Assembly (NCBI GenBank): GCA_017303395.1
Contig: JAFLBN010000001.1
Coordinates: 62,001-126,000, forward strand
Length of the DNA: 64,000 nt
Source of the DNA: Chitinophagales bacterium
Lineage (GTDB): Bacteria > Bacteroidota > Bacteroidia > Chitinophagales > Chitinophagaceae
Direction: 5' to 3'
The notes beneath the pieces were generated by a model. The model was not told the origin of the DNA. It worked only from the letters and a program-made list of their open reading frames with translations, and did not search any database. Position numbers and translations under genes: made by a program. Positions 16,283 to 26,036 of this stretch are shown here, in pieces; within the stretch, counting starts at the first letter, position 1, and the number at the start of each line of letters is the position of its first letter.

Positions 16283-17824
16283 TCACTTATCGTTTCGCTT
16301 CATGATGGCATCGTAATAAAACACAATCTTATCTTCTGCCTGATTAAAGAATACAGCTTGTGTACCCATTATACTGTAAATATCTGCCTGCAGCCAACGT
16401 TTCATTTTTTTATCCATTGTGCCTGCAACTACCGTATATTTTGCACATGGTTTCATTCCCACATCATTAGTAGGTGTGCGACCTATAGCCATAGAAAACT
16501 GGTTGCTTGCAGCAGGCTCATCCATCCTGATGAATATTGCATCCACTTCATTTTTGGTTGTATCGGTACTTTTTGTACATACATAATACCCATCTGCCAG
16601 GTGCATCGCAAATTTTGTATTGAATAGTCTGTTGCGTTGCAACCATCCTGCAGTGCCATATATGTCTGCACCAACAGGGCTGCCGCTCAGTGTTATTGCA
16701 ACACGCGGAGACTTATCGGCCAGTGTCAGTTTTTGCAGTTCGCCATCTTTACCTATTACCATCGTCATCAAATCGCCGATTGTAACATTAGCCTGTGCCT
16801 GTTTAGCGTTTGTAGTCTTTTTTTCCATCATCTCAGCTGCCAGGCAATACACATTTTGTGCATTATCATTTACTACACTTGTTACATGCAGTATGCTGTT
16901 CATTGCCATTGCAGCTATTACAGGGTCTGGTAAAAACCTCGAAAGCTGCTGCCCATCTACAAACACTTTATTCATAGGCCTACCGTTCATTTCAAACTCA
17001 CATACAGCAACACCTGCCGGCAGTCCGTGTACAAATTTGCCATCTTTGTAGCACATACCAGCCAGTAGTATAGCTCCATCCTGTTCATTAATAGCACTGG
17101 CATAGCAGTAGTTATTCTTTTCATCTTTCAGTTCGCTCACTTGCTGGTCGCTATGGTTGATGGTATTGATAGACTGTAACGAATACACATATTTCTGCTG
17201 TTTCGCGTCTTGCAGTTCTCGTCTCAATACTATCAGGTTCTCTGCAATCATTTTCGCATCTACCACTTCCATCATTTGCTGGTCTGCACGCTCTGTCCAC
17301 TGCTCTGCCAATGTATTGCTATATGCCGTCACCGTGTAGCCACGTTTTTTCGCATCAGGCGCTACCAGTATATACCCTTCAGGCATCATGGCAAAAAGGC
17401 GTATATCGCTATCCCACCCTGCGTGTTCAGCACTTATACCTTCTATTGTTTTCTTTTGCACAGTGCCGCCCGAAAAGTCGGTAGCTATCAGGCTGGCAGC
17501 TTTCGTTGCGGTATTATATGTCATAAACACAACACCCATTGCAGATGCAGCAGACGACAGTATATTCGTGTTTTTATCTACATCAATAGTAAGTGTGCGC
17601 GATTCCTGCATTCCGGCTCCAGTCAGTTTCACAACGAGCGATGCATTCTTCAGCCTTGGGTTATCAGCACCTTTTATATAGTAGGTGTACATTTCATTCC
17701 CTTGCCCCAGACGGCGGGGTACCCCTACATTGTTATTTTCTACAGAATCTATGAATACAGGCTGTGCCATCGCCACGACACCAGCAGAAACCAATACAGT
17801 ACTCAATAGTATTTTTCTGAACAT
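16283..17824 (-). CDS. Secreted hypothetical protein (513 residues)
   Basis: Signal peptide MFRKILLSTVLVSAGVVAMAQ, then a long beta-rich body with repeated strand-turn patterns that could form a propeller ('GYTVTAYSNTLAEQWTERA', 'VYSLQSINTINHSDQQVSELKDEKN', 'GDLMTMVIGKDGELQKLTLADK'). No sorting domain is visible at the C-terminus, which ends in Lys/Asp-rich residues. I do not recognise the family with certainty. It is transcribed alone on the minus strand, downstream of a long terminator hairpin. Confidence 0.75.
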   Translation of the reverse strand: MFRKILLSTVLVSAGVVAMAQPVFIDSVENNNVGVPRRLGQGNEMYTYYIKGADNPRLKNASLVVKLTGAGMQESRTLTIDVDKNTNILSSAASAMGVVFMTYNTATKAASLIATDFSGGTVQKKTIEGISAEHAGWDSDIRLFAMMPEGYILVAPDAKKRGYTVTAYSNTLAEQWTERADQQMMEVVDAKMIAENLIVLRRELQDAKQQKYVYSLQSINTINHSDQQVSELKDEKNNYCYASAINEQDGAILLAGMCYKDGKFVHGLPAGVAVCEFEMNGRPMNKVFVDGQQLSRFLPDPVIAAMAMNSILHVTSVVNDNAQNVYCLAAEMMEKKTTNAKQAQANVTIGDLMTMVIGKDGELQKLTLADKSPRVAITLSGSPVGADIYGTAGWLQRNRLFNTKFAMHLADGYYVCTKSTDTTKNEVDAIFIRMDEPAASNQFSMAIGRTPTNDVGMKPCAKYTVVAGTMDKKMKRWLQADIYSIMGTQAVFFNQAEDKIVFYYDAIMKRNDK

Positions 17825-17896
17825 CCCTATTTTTTTATTGAGCCACTAATATACATATTCTGACTACAGCAAAATCTTAATATTTAGTAAAAACGG

Positions 17897-17938
17897 ATAT
17901 AAGAAAGACGTAGCGGACAGGCTACGTCTTTCTTATAT
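17897..17938 (-). terminator. Long perfect terminator hairpin
   Basis: 18-bp perfect stem (17897-17914 with 17921-17938) with a 6-nt loop, AT-rich at the base, located just after the stop of the secreted paralogue ending at 17968. Confidence 0.8.
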
Positions 17939-17967
17939 ATTTACCCTTATTGGGAGGGGGAGGATTA

Positions 17968-18513
17968 TTATTGTTGTGTTGCAGTAAAGATTACGTCTGT
18001 AGTATATGTACCTGCAGGGAAGGTGAAACCCGGTGTTACTTTGTACACCAGTGTAAAGTTCTGGTCGCCACCGTTAGTACCATTATACAGGAATGTCCAG
18101 TTGTAGTGGTCTATATAATCGTACCTGTTGTTTACCCAGCTCCAACCGCCAGTGTTGTTTTGTGTCATTTTAAAATACAGCACACTACCTACATACATTT
18201 GCGGAGCAGGAGTAGTAGTACCACTGTAGTTAAAATATGCGCCGCTTGATTTTACAGACAGGTTGAAAGTCTTGTTAGAACGTACCCTCATTTGTACAGG
18301 TGCACTTTCCAAACCGTTAGCATAGTCGTTTACTGTATTGAAGGCGAAATTCAGTGCTGCACCGGTAGCGCTGCTGTTTGCTACGAAAGAAAGCTCGATA
18401 GCGTTTGTCAGATTCAGATTCGTTGTCTGGCTGGCAGTGCTTGCAGGCGCCTGCGCCTTGCTCGCTGTTGCTATACTTAGTAGCAGTGCCGTGAACAATA
18501 GTATCTTCTTCAT
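17968..18513 (-). CDS. Secreted beta-rich protein, paralogue of the gene at 7680-8231
   Basis: 181 residues from ATG 18513; 13 extra upstream residues in frame are leader. Signal peptide MKKILLFTALLLSIATASKAQ. It aligns along its whole length with the protein at 7680-8231 (NLNLTNAIELSF, FAFNTVNDYANG, VRSNKTF, YSGTTTPAP, FTFPAGTYTTDVIFTATQ) with a small insertion of aromatic residues (WSWVNNRYDYIDHYNWTF) in the second half. No T9SS domain. Its promoter carries the same phased array as the paralogue and the two small peptide genes, and it is divergent from a large T9SS protein. Likely a periplasmic or surface structural protein; function unknown. Confidence 0.85.
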   Translation of the reverse strand: MKKILLFTALLLSIATASKAQAPASTASQTTNLNLTNAIELSFVANSSATGAALNFAFNTVNDYANGLESAPVQMRVRSNKTFNLSVKSSGAYFNYSGTTTPAPQMYVGSVLYFKMTQNNTGGWSWVNNRYDYIDHYNWTFLYNGTNGGDQNFTLVYKVTPGFTFPAGTYTTDVIFTATQQ

Positions 18514-18549
18514 TTGCTTGTTTGTTTGATGTTTGTTTGCTTGATGACA

Positions 18550-18646
18550 CAAATATCTATCACCCCATCACATATTGCACGTTTTTACCCCTTCCTTAAC
18601 GCCGGCTTTACAACCACTTAACCACCGATTAACAACTTCCGGTTAC
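18550..18646 (-). promoter_or_regulatory. Phased TTAAC array plus -7 box, copy 4
   Basis: -7 box CAAATATC (plus strand) at 18550-18557. TTTAC at 18584, TTAAC at 18596 (39 bp past the box end), TTTAC 18607, TTAAC 18618, TTAAC 18629, GGTTAC near 18641. Core spacing is a strict 11 bp from 18596 to 18629. It lies between the secreted paralogue and the divergent large T9SS gene. Confidence 0.65.
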
Positions 18647-18805
18647 AAATTCTGCCACATTAAACAAAAACCACAATTGATAGCCAATTACTTGCATTAA
18701 ACAGGAATTAAAATGCTGTCAGCAACAATTATACATAGCGTTTTAAGCGTAGTTTACTGCTTGAATATTGCTATATTTATATTACTTAACAAAATAATAT
18801 AGAAG

Positions 18806-21800
18806 TTGAGACCAAGACTTTTACCTAACCGTACTTTCTTACTTATTACTGCGCTGTTTGCGGGTATCGGGCTTCGCGCAAAAGAAGCACCTACAGCTGC
18901 AAAAATGCAGCTATCCAATACCCTGTTTATAGAAAATAAGGGGCAGCTTACCGACCAGTTCGGGCATAGCAGAAAGGACATAGACTATTCCGTAAATGCG
19001 GCAGACAATTTCAAAATGTTTGTTGGCAAAGGCAAGATACAGTACCAGTGGGCACGCATAGAAAATGCCCCTAAACCCAGCGAAAAGCCATCGCCAAATC
19101 TTACTACATCTTACTATATCATGAACGTAACGCTGGAAGGAGCCAACCCGCATGCGCAAATGATAGCAGATGATGAACAAGCATACTACGAACGTTACTA
19201 TACCGCACATGCCAATGGCATCAGCGCACATAGCTTCAAAAAAATAACCTACCGGAATGTGTATAAAAACATAGACTGGGTACTGTATTCATCCAACAAC
19301 AGTACTGGTGTTAAGTACGATTTCATTGTGCACCCGGGTGGTAATCCTAAAGACATTAAAATAAAGTACGACGGGGCTACATCTTTGCGCATAGAAAACG
19401 GTGCACTGGTAGCTGCAACACCTATGGGTACACTTACAGAGGCTGCACCTGTCAGCTATACAGAGAGTAGGGAAAATGTAAACAGCAACTACAAGCTAAC
19501 AAACAATACACTTTCTTTTGAAACCGGAGAGTATAAAGGCAAACTGATAATAGACCCTGTACTGAAATGGGGCACATATTATGGCGGCGATAGCTACACA
19601 CTGGGAAATAATGTTACATCTGATACATTCGGCAGCGTATTTCTATGTGGTGCCACACAATCGCTAACAGCTATTGCTACCACTACGGGTATGTATCAAA
19701 CAACATATGGCGGTGGCAACTATGATAGTTATCTGGTAAAATTCAACCCCGATGGTACGCGCGGCTGGGCCACCTACTATGGTGCTGTAGGTTCAGATTT
19801 TGCAAACGCCATTGCATGCGACAAGCTGGGCAATGTCATCATTGCCGGCCATACCAGCAGTGGTAGCGGCATTACTACTTCCGGCGCGCAACAACCTCTC
19901 AATGCCAGCCAGTTTCTGATAACAGTATATGACTACGATGCATTTGTAGCCAAGTTTGCGCCTAATGGCGGTATCATTTGGGGCACATTCATGGGTGGCC
20001 TTTATTCAGAAGAGTGTTATGCTGTATCTACAGATCAGCAAAACAATGTTTATATAGGCGGGCTTACACTCAGCTCCAACAATATTGCCACATCTGGTGC
20101 ATTCCTTACAACACCTGCGGCAGGTTATCTTGTTAAATACAATGCTTCTGGGGCACGCCAATGGGGCACGTATATTCGTGGTACGGTTTACAACATTGCT
20201 ACAGATATTTCAGACAATGTATTCATCGTTGGTAGTACTACCGATACTACAGCCAGCACAGGCGGCATAGCAAGCCTTGGCGCTCATCAAAGCACTATCG
20301 GCGGTGGCGCTAACGATGGCTTCTTTATGAAATTCAACGGTAGCGGCAGCAAACTTTTGGGTAGCTACTACGGCGGATACAATGCCGACGACGTGAAAGC
20401 TATAGCCGTTGACCCTTCAGGCGATTTCTATATCGGGGGCCGTACATTAAGCCCTACTTCAATTGCCACCAGCACTGGTGCGCAGCCCAACTACAGCGGC
20501 GCATTCCCGCCATTGGTTTACGATGGCTTTATAATAAAATTCAACCAGAGCGGTATAAGGCAATGGGGTACCTATATTGGCGATTCTCTCGGGCACGACA
20601 ACATAGCATCTATGAGCATATCTGCCGAAAACTCGCTTTGGGTATTTGGTACAACAGGCAGCCGCACGCTGATAGCTACACCGGGCGCACATCAGACAAC
20701 CAATGCCGGCCCGCCACCAACCCCCATACCAATACCACTGCAATACACAGAGTGTGATGGTTACGTCATGAGGCTTACGCCAAGTGGTGTAAAGAAATGG
20801 GCAACCTACTATGGTGGCAGCAGTTGGGAATTTGATGTAAAAGGGCTGATAGTTCGTAATAAGATATATCTGGCAGGTTCTACTTTAAGCACATCTTCCA
20901 TTGCTTACAACGGGCATCAGAATACATTTACCGGCACTACTAACGACCCGAGGGCATTCCTCGTTCAGTTTGAAGCAGATACAAATGTATCTATTGCCAC
21001 GCCATTTGTAGATACCAACCTTTGTGCCGGCGATAGCCTGTATGTAAAGTATCTGACAATGACAGACTTCGGACGCACACCTCTGGGCTTCCCCCTCAAT
21101 ACATTTACCATTCAGCTTTCTGATAGTGCAGGTAATTTTACTGCACCGGTAAATATTGGTTCTATCAACTCATTCCACAGCGATTTTGTACCGTGCAAAA
21201 TCCCTGTTACCACATACGAAGCCAAAAAGTACCGTATTCGTATCATTGCATCCAACCCAAGAGATACCTTCTACCACATCGGGCCCAATATTCGTATATG
21301 GCAGTATCATAAACCATTGGCAGGTATCTATGCCACACGCGATACTATTTGTGAAAACACTGCGATACTGCTCGATGATTTCAACTCATCTACATGGCCA
21401 TATACATATACATGGCAAGGGCCTAATGGCTTCAACAGTACTTTCCACAACGCTATAGTACCTGCTACATTAGTCAACTACACCTACACGGGCGATTATA
21501 TTGTGGAAGCCAATAACAATGGCTGTAAAATGAAAGACACCGTGCATGTAACGATAGGCATGAGCCCCAATGCACCTAAAATACTGGGGGATACCAGCAT
21601 TTGTTTGGGCGATACAATTATGCTTACTGCGTTCTGCGATACACCGGGCGTTTCTTTTGTATGGCAAGACCCTACACTCGCATCTCCCAGCCAGAGCAGC
21701 AGCCTGACAATACCAAATGTTACCATGACAGACGATGGAGAATACAGGCTGACAGCAATTTCAATACTTGGCTGCCCTAGCCCTACTATCAAACGCAGAA

Positions 21801-22813
21801 TTAATATTCGTCCATTGCCTAACCCCGACATTACGAATGTAGATCCTCTATGTTCAGGCGATACGCTGAAACTGAATGTAAATGATACCGCACTTGTTAC
21901 CAATGCATGGGGCGGACCTGGCGGATATACCAGCACTTTAAAATCTCCGATAATCATCAATACCAATACAGGGCAGAGCGGTAAATACTATGTTATCAAT
22001 ACCAACAAGTACGGCTGTACTGCTGCTGATACAATAGATGTATTGGTTAAACCACTTCCTAATCAGGTTGATGCAATCAACAATGGGCCGATATGCAGTA
22101 CTAAAGATTTGCAGTTGAATGCAAACAATCCTACAACGGGTGCTACCTACGCATGGAGCGGCCCTAACGGATTTACAAGCAATTCACAAAACCCTGTTAT
22201 AACAGGCGCTGCCACTGCCGCATCGGGTGTTTATAAAGTAATAGTAGACCTGAACGGCTGTAAGAAAGAAGACACCACACGTGTTACTGTTTATCTTACA
22301 CCTGATAAGCCTGTTATTACAGGCAACACACCGCTGTATGTGGGCGAGATACTGCGCCTGAAAGTAGAGAACCCGCAAACAGGTGCAGACTATTTATGGC
22401 TGGGACCTAACAATTTCAGCGCGCCTACGCTTACACCATCAGTAAACAGCGTACTGAAATCTATGGCTGGCTATTACAAAGTAACTGCTACCATAGGCAC
22501 ATGCTCATCAAGCGATAGCATACTGGTGCAAATACTGGAAAAGCCCGAACAGGCTGGAAAAGTACTTTTTGCATTCCCGAATCCTAACAAAGGTACCTTT
22601 ACCATCGTTGCATCAGTATCAAGCGACAAAGATGTGGAAATAGGCATTTTCGATTCAGGCGGCAAACTGGTACATTCAGAAAAAGCAACACCTAAGAATA
22701 AAAAACTGGAACACACTGTTTACACATGGGGCAAACTGGCCAGCGGCGTATACAGGGTAAATGTATTGATAGATGGCAAAGTAGAAACCATCTCTCTGAC
22801 CGTGCAGTTGTAA
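18806..22813 (+). CDS. Giant T9SS surface protein with SBBP-type propeller repeats and Ig-like domains
   Basis: 1335 residues with a TTG start at 18806 (no in-frame ATG upstream of the signal peptide RPRLLPNRTFLLITALFAGIGLRA). Residues about 35-250 are the 'ENKGQL' N-terminal beta domain typical of SBBP-repeat proteins. About 250-700 holds repeated 'WGTYYGG...D...A...D..GN.YI.G.T' blades (SBBP/propeller). About 700-1240 contains several PKD/Ig-like modules with 'TYTWQGPNGF' and 'CxGDTLxL' patterns. The last ~80 residues are a sorting domain ('FAFPNPNKGTFTIVA', 'IGIFDSGGKLV', 'LASGVYRVNVL'). Probably a surface adhesin exported by T9SS. It is divergent from the secreted paralogue at 17968-18513. 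Confidence 0.9.
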   Translation: MRPRLLPNRTFLLITALFAGIGLRAKEAPTAAKMQLSNTLFIENKGQLTDQFGHSRKDIDYSVNAADNFKMFVGKGKIQYQWARIENAPKPSEKPSPNLTTSYYIMNVTLEGANPHAQMIADDEQAYYERYYTAHANGISAHSFKKITYRNVYKNIDWVLYSSNNSTGVKYDFIVHPGGNPKDIKIKYDGATSLRIENGALVAATPMGTLTEAAPVSYTESRENVNSNYKLTNNTLSFETGEYKGKLIIDPVLKWGTYYGGDSYTLGNNVTSDTFGSVFLCGATQSLTAIATTTGMYQTTYGGGNYDSYLVKFNPDGTRGWATYYGAVGSDFANAIACDKLGNVIIAGHTSSGSGITTSGAQQPLNASQFLITVYDYDAFVAKFAPNGGIIWGTFMGGLYSEECYAVSTDQQNNVYIGGLTLSSNNIATSGAFLTTPAAGYLVKYNASGARQWGTYIRGTVYNIATDISDNVFIVGSTTDTTASTGGIASLGAHQSTIGGGANDGFFMKFNGSGSKLLGSYYGGYNADDVKAIAVDPSGDFYIGGRTLSPTSIATSTGAQPNYSGAFPPLVYDGFIIKFNQSGIRQWGTYIGDSLGHDNIASMSISAENSLWVFGTTGSRTLIATPGAHQTTNAGPPPTPIPIPLQYTECDGYVMRLTPSGVKKWATYYGGSSWEFDVKGLIVRNKIYLAGSTLSTSSIAYNGHQNTFTGTTNDPRAFLVQFEADTNVSIATPFVDTNLCAGDSLYVKYLTMTDFGRTPLGFPLNTFTIQLSDSAGNFTAPVNIGSINSFHSDFVPCKIPVTTYEAKKYRIRIIASNPRDTFYHIGPNIRIWQYHKPLAGIYATRDTICENTAILLDDFNSSTWPYTYTWQGPNGFNSTFHNAIVPATLVNYTYTGDYIVEANNNGCKMKDTVHVTIGMSPNAPKILGDTSICLGDTIMLTAFCDTPGVSFVWQDPTLASPSQSSSLTIPNVTMTDDGEYRLTAISILGCPSPTIKRRINIRPLPNPDITNVDPLCSGDTLKLNVNDTALVTNAWGGPGGYTSTLKSPIIINTNTGQSGKYYVINTNKYGCTAADTIDVLVKPLPNQVDAINNGPICSTKDLQLNANNPTTGATYAWSGPNGFTSNSQNPVITGAATAASGVYKVIVDLNGCKKEDTTRVTVYLTPDKPVITGNTPLYVGEILRLKVENPQTGADYLWLGPNNFSAPTLTPSVNSVLKSMAGYYKVTATIGTCSSSDSILVQILEKPEQAGKVLFAFPNPNKGTFTIVASVSSDKDVEIGIFDSGGKLVHSEKATPKNKKLEHTVYTWGKLASGVYRVNVLIDGKVETISLTVQL

Positions 22814-22837
22814 TGTTCAATAATTATAGAAAACCGC

Positions 22838-22865
22838 AAGCCGCCCATATGGGCGGCTTTTTTTA
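22838..22865 (+). terminator. Terminator after the SBBP-type protein
   Basis: Perfect stem AAGCCGCCC / GGGCGGCTT with loop ATAT and a T7 run. Confidence 0.9.
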
Positions 22866-22928
22866 TGCAATGCAGGCAAACATGCTATAATAAATAGTTA
22901 TCTTCAACTAACTAAACATAAATAGTTT

Positions 22929-24596
22929 ATGCTTTCCGACATCGAAATTTCGAGAGCTGCCAAGCTGAAGCCTATCAGCGAAATAGCCAGCAATGTAGGC
23001 ATCAACCCAGACGACATTATCCCTTACGGTCGCACCAAAGCCAAAGTACCACTCAGCTATCTTGATGAAGAGAAAATCAAAAAAAGCAACCTCATATTGG
23101 TTACAGCCATCACACCCAACAAAGCAGGTGTGGGTAAAACTGTAACCAGTGTATCGGCTTCGCTTGGCCTTAATTATATAGGCAAAAAAGCGGCTGTCGC
23201 GCTACGCGAACCAAGCCTCGGCCCTTGCTTCGGCATGAAGGGCGGTGCTGCGGGTGGCGGTTATGCACAGGTATTGCCGATGGAAGATATCAACCTGCAC
23301 TTTACGGGCGATTTCCACGCCATCACTTGTGCTAACAATATGATTAGTGCATTGCTGGATAATTATCAGTTTCAGCATAGTGGTACAGACAAAGTGCTTG
23401 ACCGTCTTGTATGGCGTCGTGTGCTCGACGTTAACGACCGCTCGCTGCGCAACATAGTAACAGGCCTTGGTGGTAATGCCAATGGCATACCACAGGAAGC
23501 AGGTTTTGATATTACCCCGGCATCAGAAATCATGGCGCTGCTGTGCCTTGCTACTAGCCTCGATGATTTGCAGGCGCGTATAGAACGCATAGTACTTGGT
23601 TATCGCTACGATAAAACACCTTTCACAGTAAAAGACCTCGGCGTGGCAGAAGCCATCACCGTGCTGCTGAAAGATGCCATACTGCCCAATCTGGTGCAGA
23701 CTACAGAAAACACGCCTGCCTTTATACACGGCGGCCCGTTTGCCAACATAGCACATGGTTGCAATTCTATACTGGCTACAAAAATGGCTATGAGTTGTAA
23801 TGATTATGTGGTTACAGAATCGGGCTTTGGTAGCGACCTGGGTGCAGAAAAATTCCTCGACATCAAATGCCGCTACAGTGGACTGCGTCCTAAGGCAACG
23901 ATCATTGTTGTTACCACACAGGCGCTGAAACTGCATGGTGGTGTACCTGCGGCAGAGATATCAAAACCAAATCTGGATGCAATGATTGCGGGGCTGCCAA
24001 ACCTGCAACGCCACATAGAGAACATGAAAAACTTCGGGCAGAGTGTAGTGGTGTCTTTCAACAAATTCCACTTCGATACCGAAGAAGAAATAAGCTATCT
24101 GCGCAACTTGTGCAACGAACAGGGTGTGGCATTTGCCATCAACAATGCCTTTACAAAAGGTGGCGAGGGTGCTGCAGAGCTGGCGCAAAAACTGGTTGAT
24201 ATCATCGAGAACAATCCGTCTAAAGACATCAACTTTACGTACGACCTTGAAGACAGCATACAAACCAAAATAGAAAAGATAGCAACGAAAATATATCGTG
24301 CTGCCAAAGTAACATTCGGTTCTGCTGCCGAAACAAAAATGAAATCGTTTGCAAAACGCGGCTGGGATAAATTGCCTATCTGCATTGCCAAAACACAATA
24401 TTCATTTACAGACGATCAATCACGCATCAACGCACCCGAAGGCTTTACCATCAACATCCGCGACCTGGTTATCAATGCAGGCGCAGGCTTCATCGTAGCA
24501 GTTGCAGGAGACATCATGCGTATGCCCGGCCTCCCTGAAGACCCGCAAGCATTCCGCATCAAACTGGTAAATGGTGAGATTGATGGATTGAGTTAG
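22929..24596 (+). CDS. fhs: Formate--tetrahydrofolate ligase
   Basis: ATP-dependent synthesis of 10-formyl-THF from formate and THF in cytosolic one-carbon metabolism. 555 residues, the normal family length. Signatures: P-loop region '[13 protein letters not shown]' near residue 58-70, '[21 protein letters not shown]', 'HFTGDFHAI', '[19 protein letters not shown]', '[16 protein letters not shown]' and '[14 protein letters not shown]'. The last codons (EIDGLS, stop) are echoed by a second copy at about 27681-27701. Single gene with its own terminator. Confidence 0.97.
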   Translation: MLSDIEISRAAKLKPISEIASNVGINPDDIIPYGRTKAKVPLSYLDEEKIKKSNLILVTAITPNKAGVGKTVTSVSASLGLNYIGKKAAVALREPSLGPCFGMKGGAAGGGYAQVLPMEDINLHFTGDFHAITCANNMISALLDNYQFQHSGTDKVLDRLVWRRVLDVNDRSLRNIVTGLGGNANGIPQEAGFDITPASEIMALLCLATSLDDLQARIERIVLGYRYDKTPFTVKDLGVAEAITVLLKDAILPNLVQTTENTPAFIHGGPFANIAHGCNSILATKMAMSCNDYVVTESGFGSDLGAEKFLDIKCRYSGLRPKATIIVVTTQALKLHGGVPAAEISKPNLDAMIAGLPNLQRHIENMKNFGQSVVVSFNKFHFDTEEEISYLRNLCNEQGVAFAINNAFTKGGEGAAELAQKLVDIIENNPSKDINFTYDLEDSIQTKIEKIATKIYRAAKVTFGSAAETKMKSFAKRGWDKLPICIAKTQYSFTDDQSRINAPEGFTINIRDLVINAGAGFIVAVAGDIMRMPGLPEDPQAFRIKLVNGEIDGLS

Positions 24597-24617
24597 TTTT
24601 TCAATTTTCAATAAAAC

Positions 24618-24648
24618 AATAAACGCCCCTCAATGAGGGGCGTTTATT
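24618..24648 (+). terminator. Terminator after fhs
   Basis: 14-bp perfect stem AATAAACGCCCCTC / GAGGGGCGTTTATT with a 3-nt loop. Confidence 0.85.
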
Positions 24649-24685
24649 GTAGCAGCAATTTCCATCGCTCAAAAACTTCTGTCAT

Positions 24686-25369
24686 CTATCGTATATCATA
24701 ACTCAACCCAACATTGAATTTCAGAGAGTATTCTGCTGTAATATTGTTTGATGATATATAAGATGGAACATTCATTATAATATTTGCACCTCCGCCTACA
24801 TTAGTAACCAAATTAAAATTCCCTTTAATCTTAAAAGACGCACCTACACCTATAATGTTTTCTAATGACCATAAATTATTCATTACAACATAATATTCCT
24901 TAATAACCCTGTATGGACCTTCTACAATAAGCTGTCCGTTAGGTAATACCGTAGTGTCGCTATATACAAATGCGTCTTCTCTTCTTAAACTACGACAACT
25001 TATATTACGCACAGAAAGCTCATAAAATGTATACAAACGATTTTCACCAGAACCTATTTTGCAGATATTTTTCTGAATAGCAAGTTGCCCGCCAAAATGT
25101 TCAATACTTTTTTCTGCTCTGAATCTTTTACGAAAATACAAATCAGTATTCCGGTCAGGATTCAATTGTTGGTTGTAGTGATATGTAATACCACCCAGCA
25201 AACTATATGTTTTACCAATCTTCTTAGAAACACCTAAATATCCATACCATCCGATATCTGAAGAATTGTAAGGAAGAAATACAATGGCAGTTTTAGCTTG
25301 CGAATAAGCACAGAAACTTATACTTAAAAGGATAAAAACTGAACAAATTTTCTTTTTAATTAAACACAT
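24686..25369 (-). CDS. Putative outer-membrane beta-barrel protein (second of an overlapping pair)
   Basis: 227 residues from ATG 25369, giving a signal peptide (CSVFILLSISFCAYSQ). An in-frame start at 25402 would add 11 residues without benefit. The mature part alternates hydrophobic and polar residues in barrel-like strands ('GWYGYLGVSKKIGKTYSLLGGITYHYN', 'GVGASFKIKGNFNLVTNVGGGANI') and ends in an amphipathic strand 'YSLKFNVGLSYDIR', consistent with a small outer-membrane barrel. It overlaps the preceding gene by 14 bp, so the two are probably translationally coupled. AT-rich codon use. Confidence 0.65.
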   Translation of the reverse strand: MCLIKKKICSVFILLSISFCAYSQAKTAIVFLPYNSSDIGWYGYLGVSKKIGKTYSLLGGITYHYNQQLNPDRNTDLYFRKRFRAEKSIEHFGGQLAIQKNICKIGSGENRLYTFYELSVRNISCRSLRREDAFVYSDTTVLPNGQLIVEGPYRVIKEYYVVMNNLWSLENIIGVGASFKIKGNFNLVTNVGGGANIIMNVPSYISSNNITAEYSLKFNVGLSYDIR

Positions 25370-25991
25370 ACGTAAGGCCAACTTGATAATTAAACAATGC
25401 ATAATCTATGGGTATCAGCTTTTCATTTTCAGTTTTAGAAATAGGAACAGTAACCCAGCTTATAGAATTTCCTATACCGGAACACATTCTTAATAACAAG
25501 TGTTTGTTTAATGACGCGTTGAAACCAATACCTAGATTTAATTGAACAAACTTTGATTTTGTAGCACCATTTTCTTTGAATAATATAGCTTGCTTATAAA
25601 CAGTATCTGTACCATCGGCAATCATAGTATAGAATTTGTTTGACAAGGTCATAGTCCCTCCTAATGCCTCCATGTAGAGAAACAAAGAAAAGCTCGAATT
25701 AATTCTCATCAATCTTTCGTATGAAATCGACGGGTGTAAATAATCATGCCAATATGTAGGTAATCCATTATTCCTATTAACATCATTGGTAATGGAAAAC
25801 CTATCTGTAAGCGGAGATACATGTGTTGAAAAACCAAAATTCCAAACATGTTTCCTATTGGCTATACCATAAGATATTCTTACAGACTTACCCATTACAT
25901 AATTAGATATTGGCGATACCCTGATCTGATCTTGTGCTGATGCAGCGAAAGAAGAAATGAGAAATAATGATGATACCAGTAGTTTAATCAT
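25356..25991 (-). CDS. Putative outer-membrane beta-barrel protein (first of an overlapping pair)
   Basis: 211 residues with signal peptide MIKLLVSSLFLISSFAASAQ. Barrel-like alternating strands ('VRISYGIANRKHVWNFGFSTHVSP', 'SFSLFLYMEALGGTMTLSNKF', 'VQLNLGIGFNASLNKHLLLRMCSGIG') and a C-terminal amphipathic strand ending in aromatic residues (ALFNYQVGLTYVFN). No family recognised. Forms an operon with the overlapping gene downstream. AT-rich like its neighbours. Confidence 0.65.
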   Translation of the reverse strand: MIKLLVSSLFLISSFAASAQDQIRVSPISNYVMGKSVRISYGIANRKHVWNFGFSTHVSPLTDRFSITNDVNRNNGLPTYWHDYLHPSISYERLMRINSSFSLFLYMEALGGTMTLSNKFYTMIADGTDTVYKQAILFKENGATKSKFVQLNLGIGFNASLNKHLLLRMCSGIGNSISWVTVPISKTENEKLIPIDYALFNYQVGLTYVFN

Positions 25992-26036
25992 AAAGTAAAA
26001 ATATGTGGTCAGGAGTAATTCCTGACCACTTGGAAA

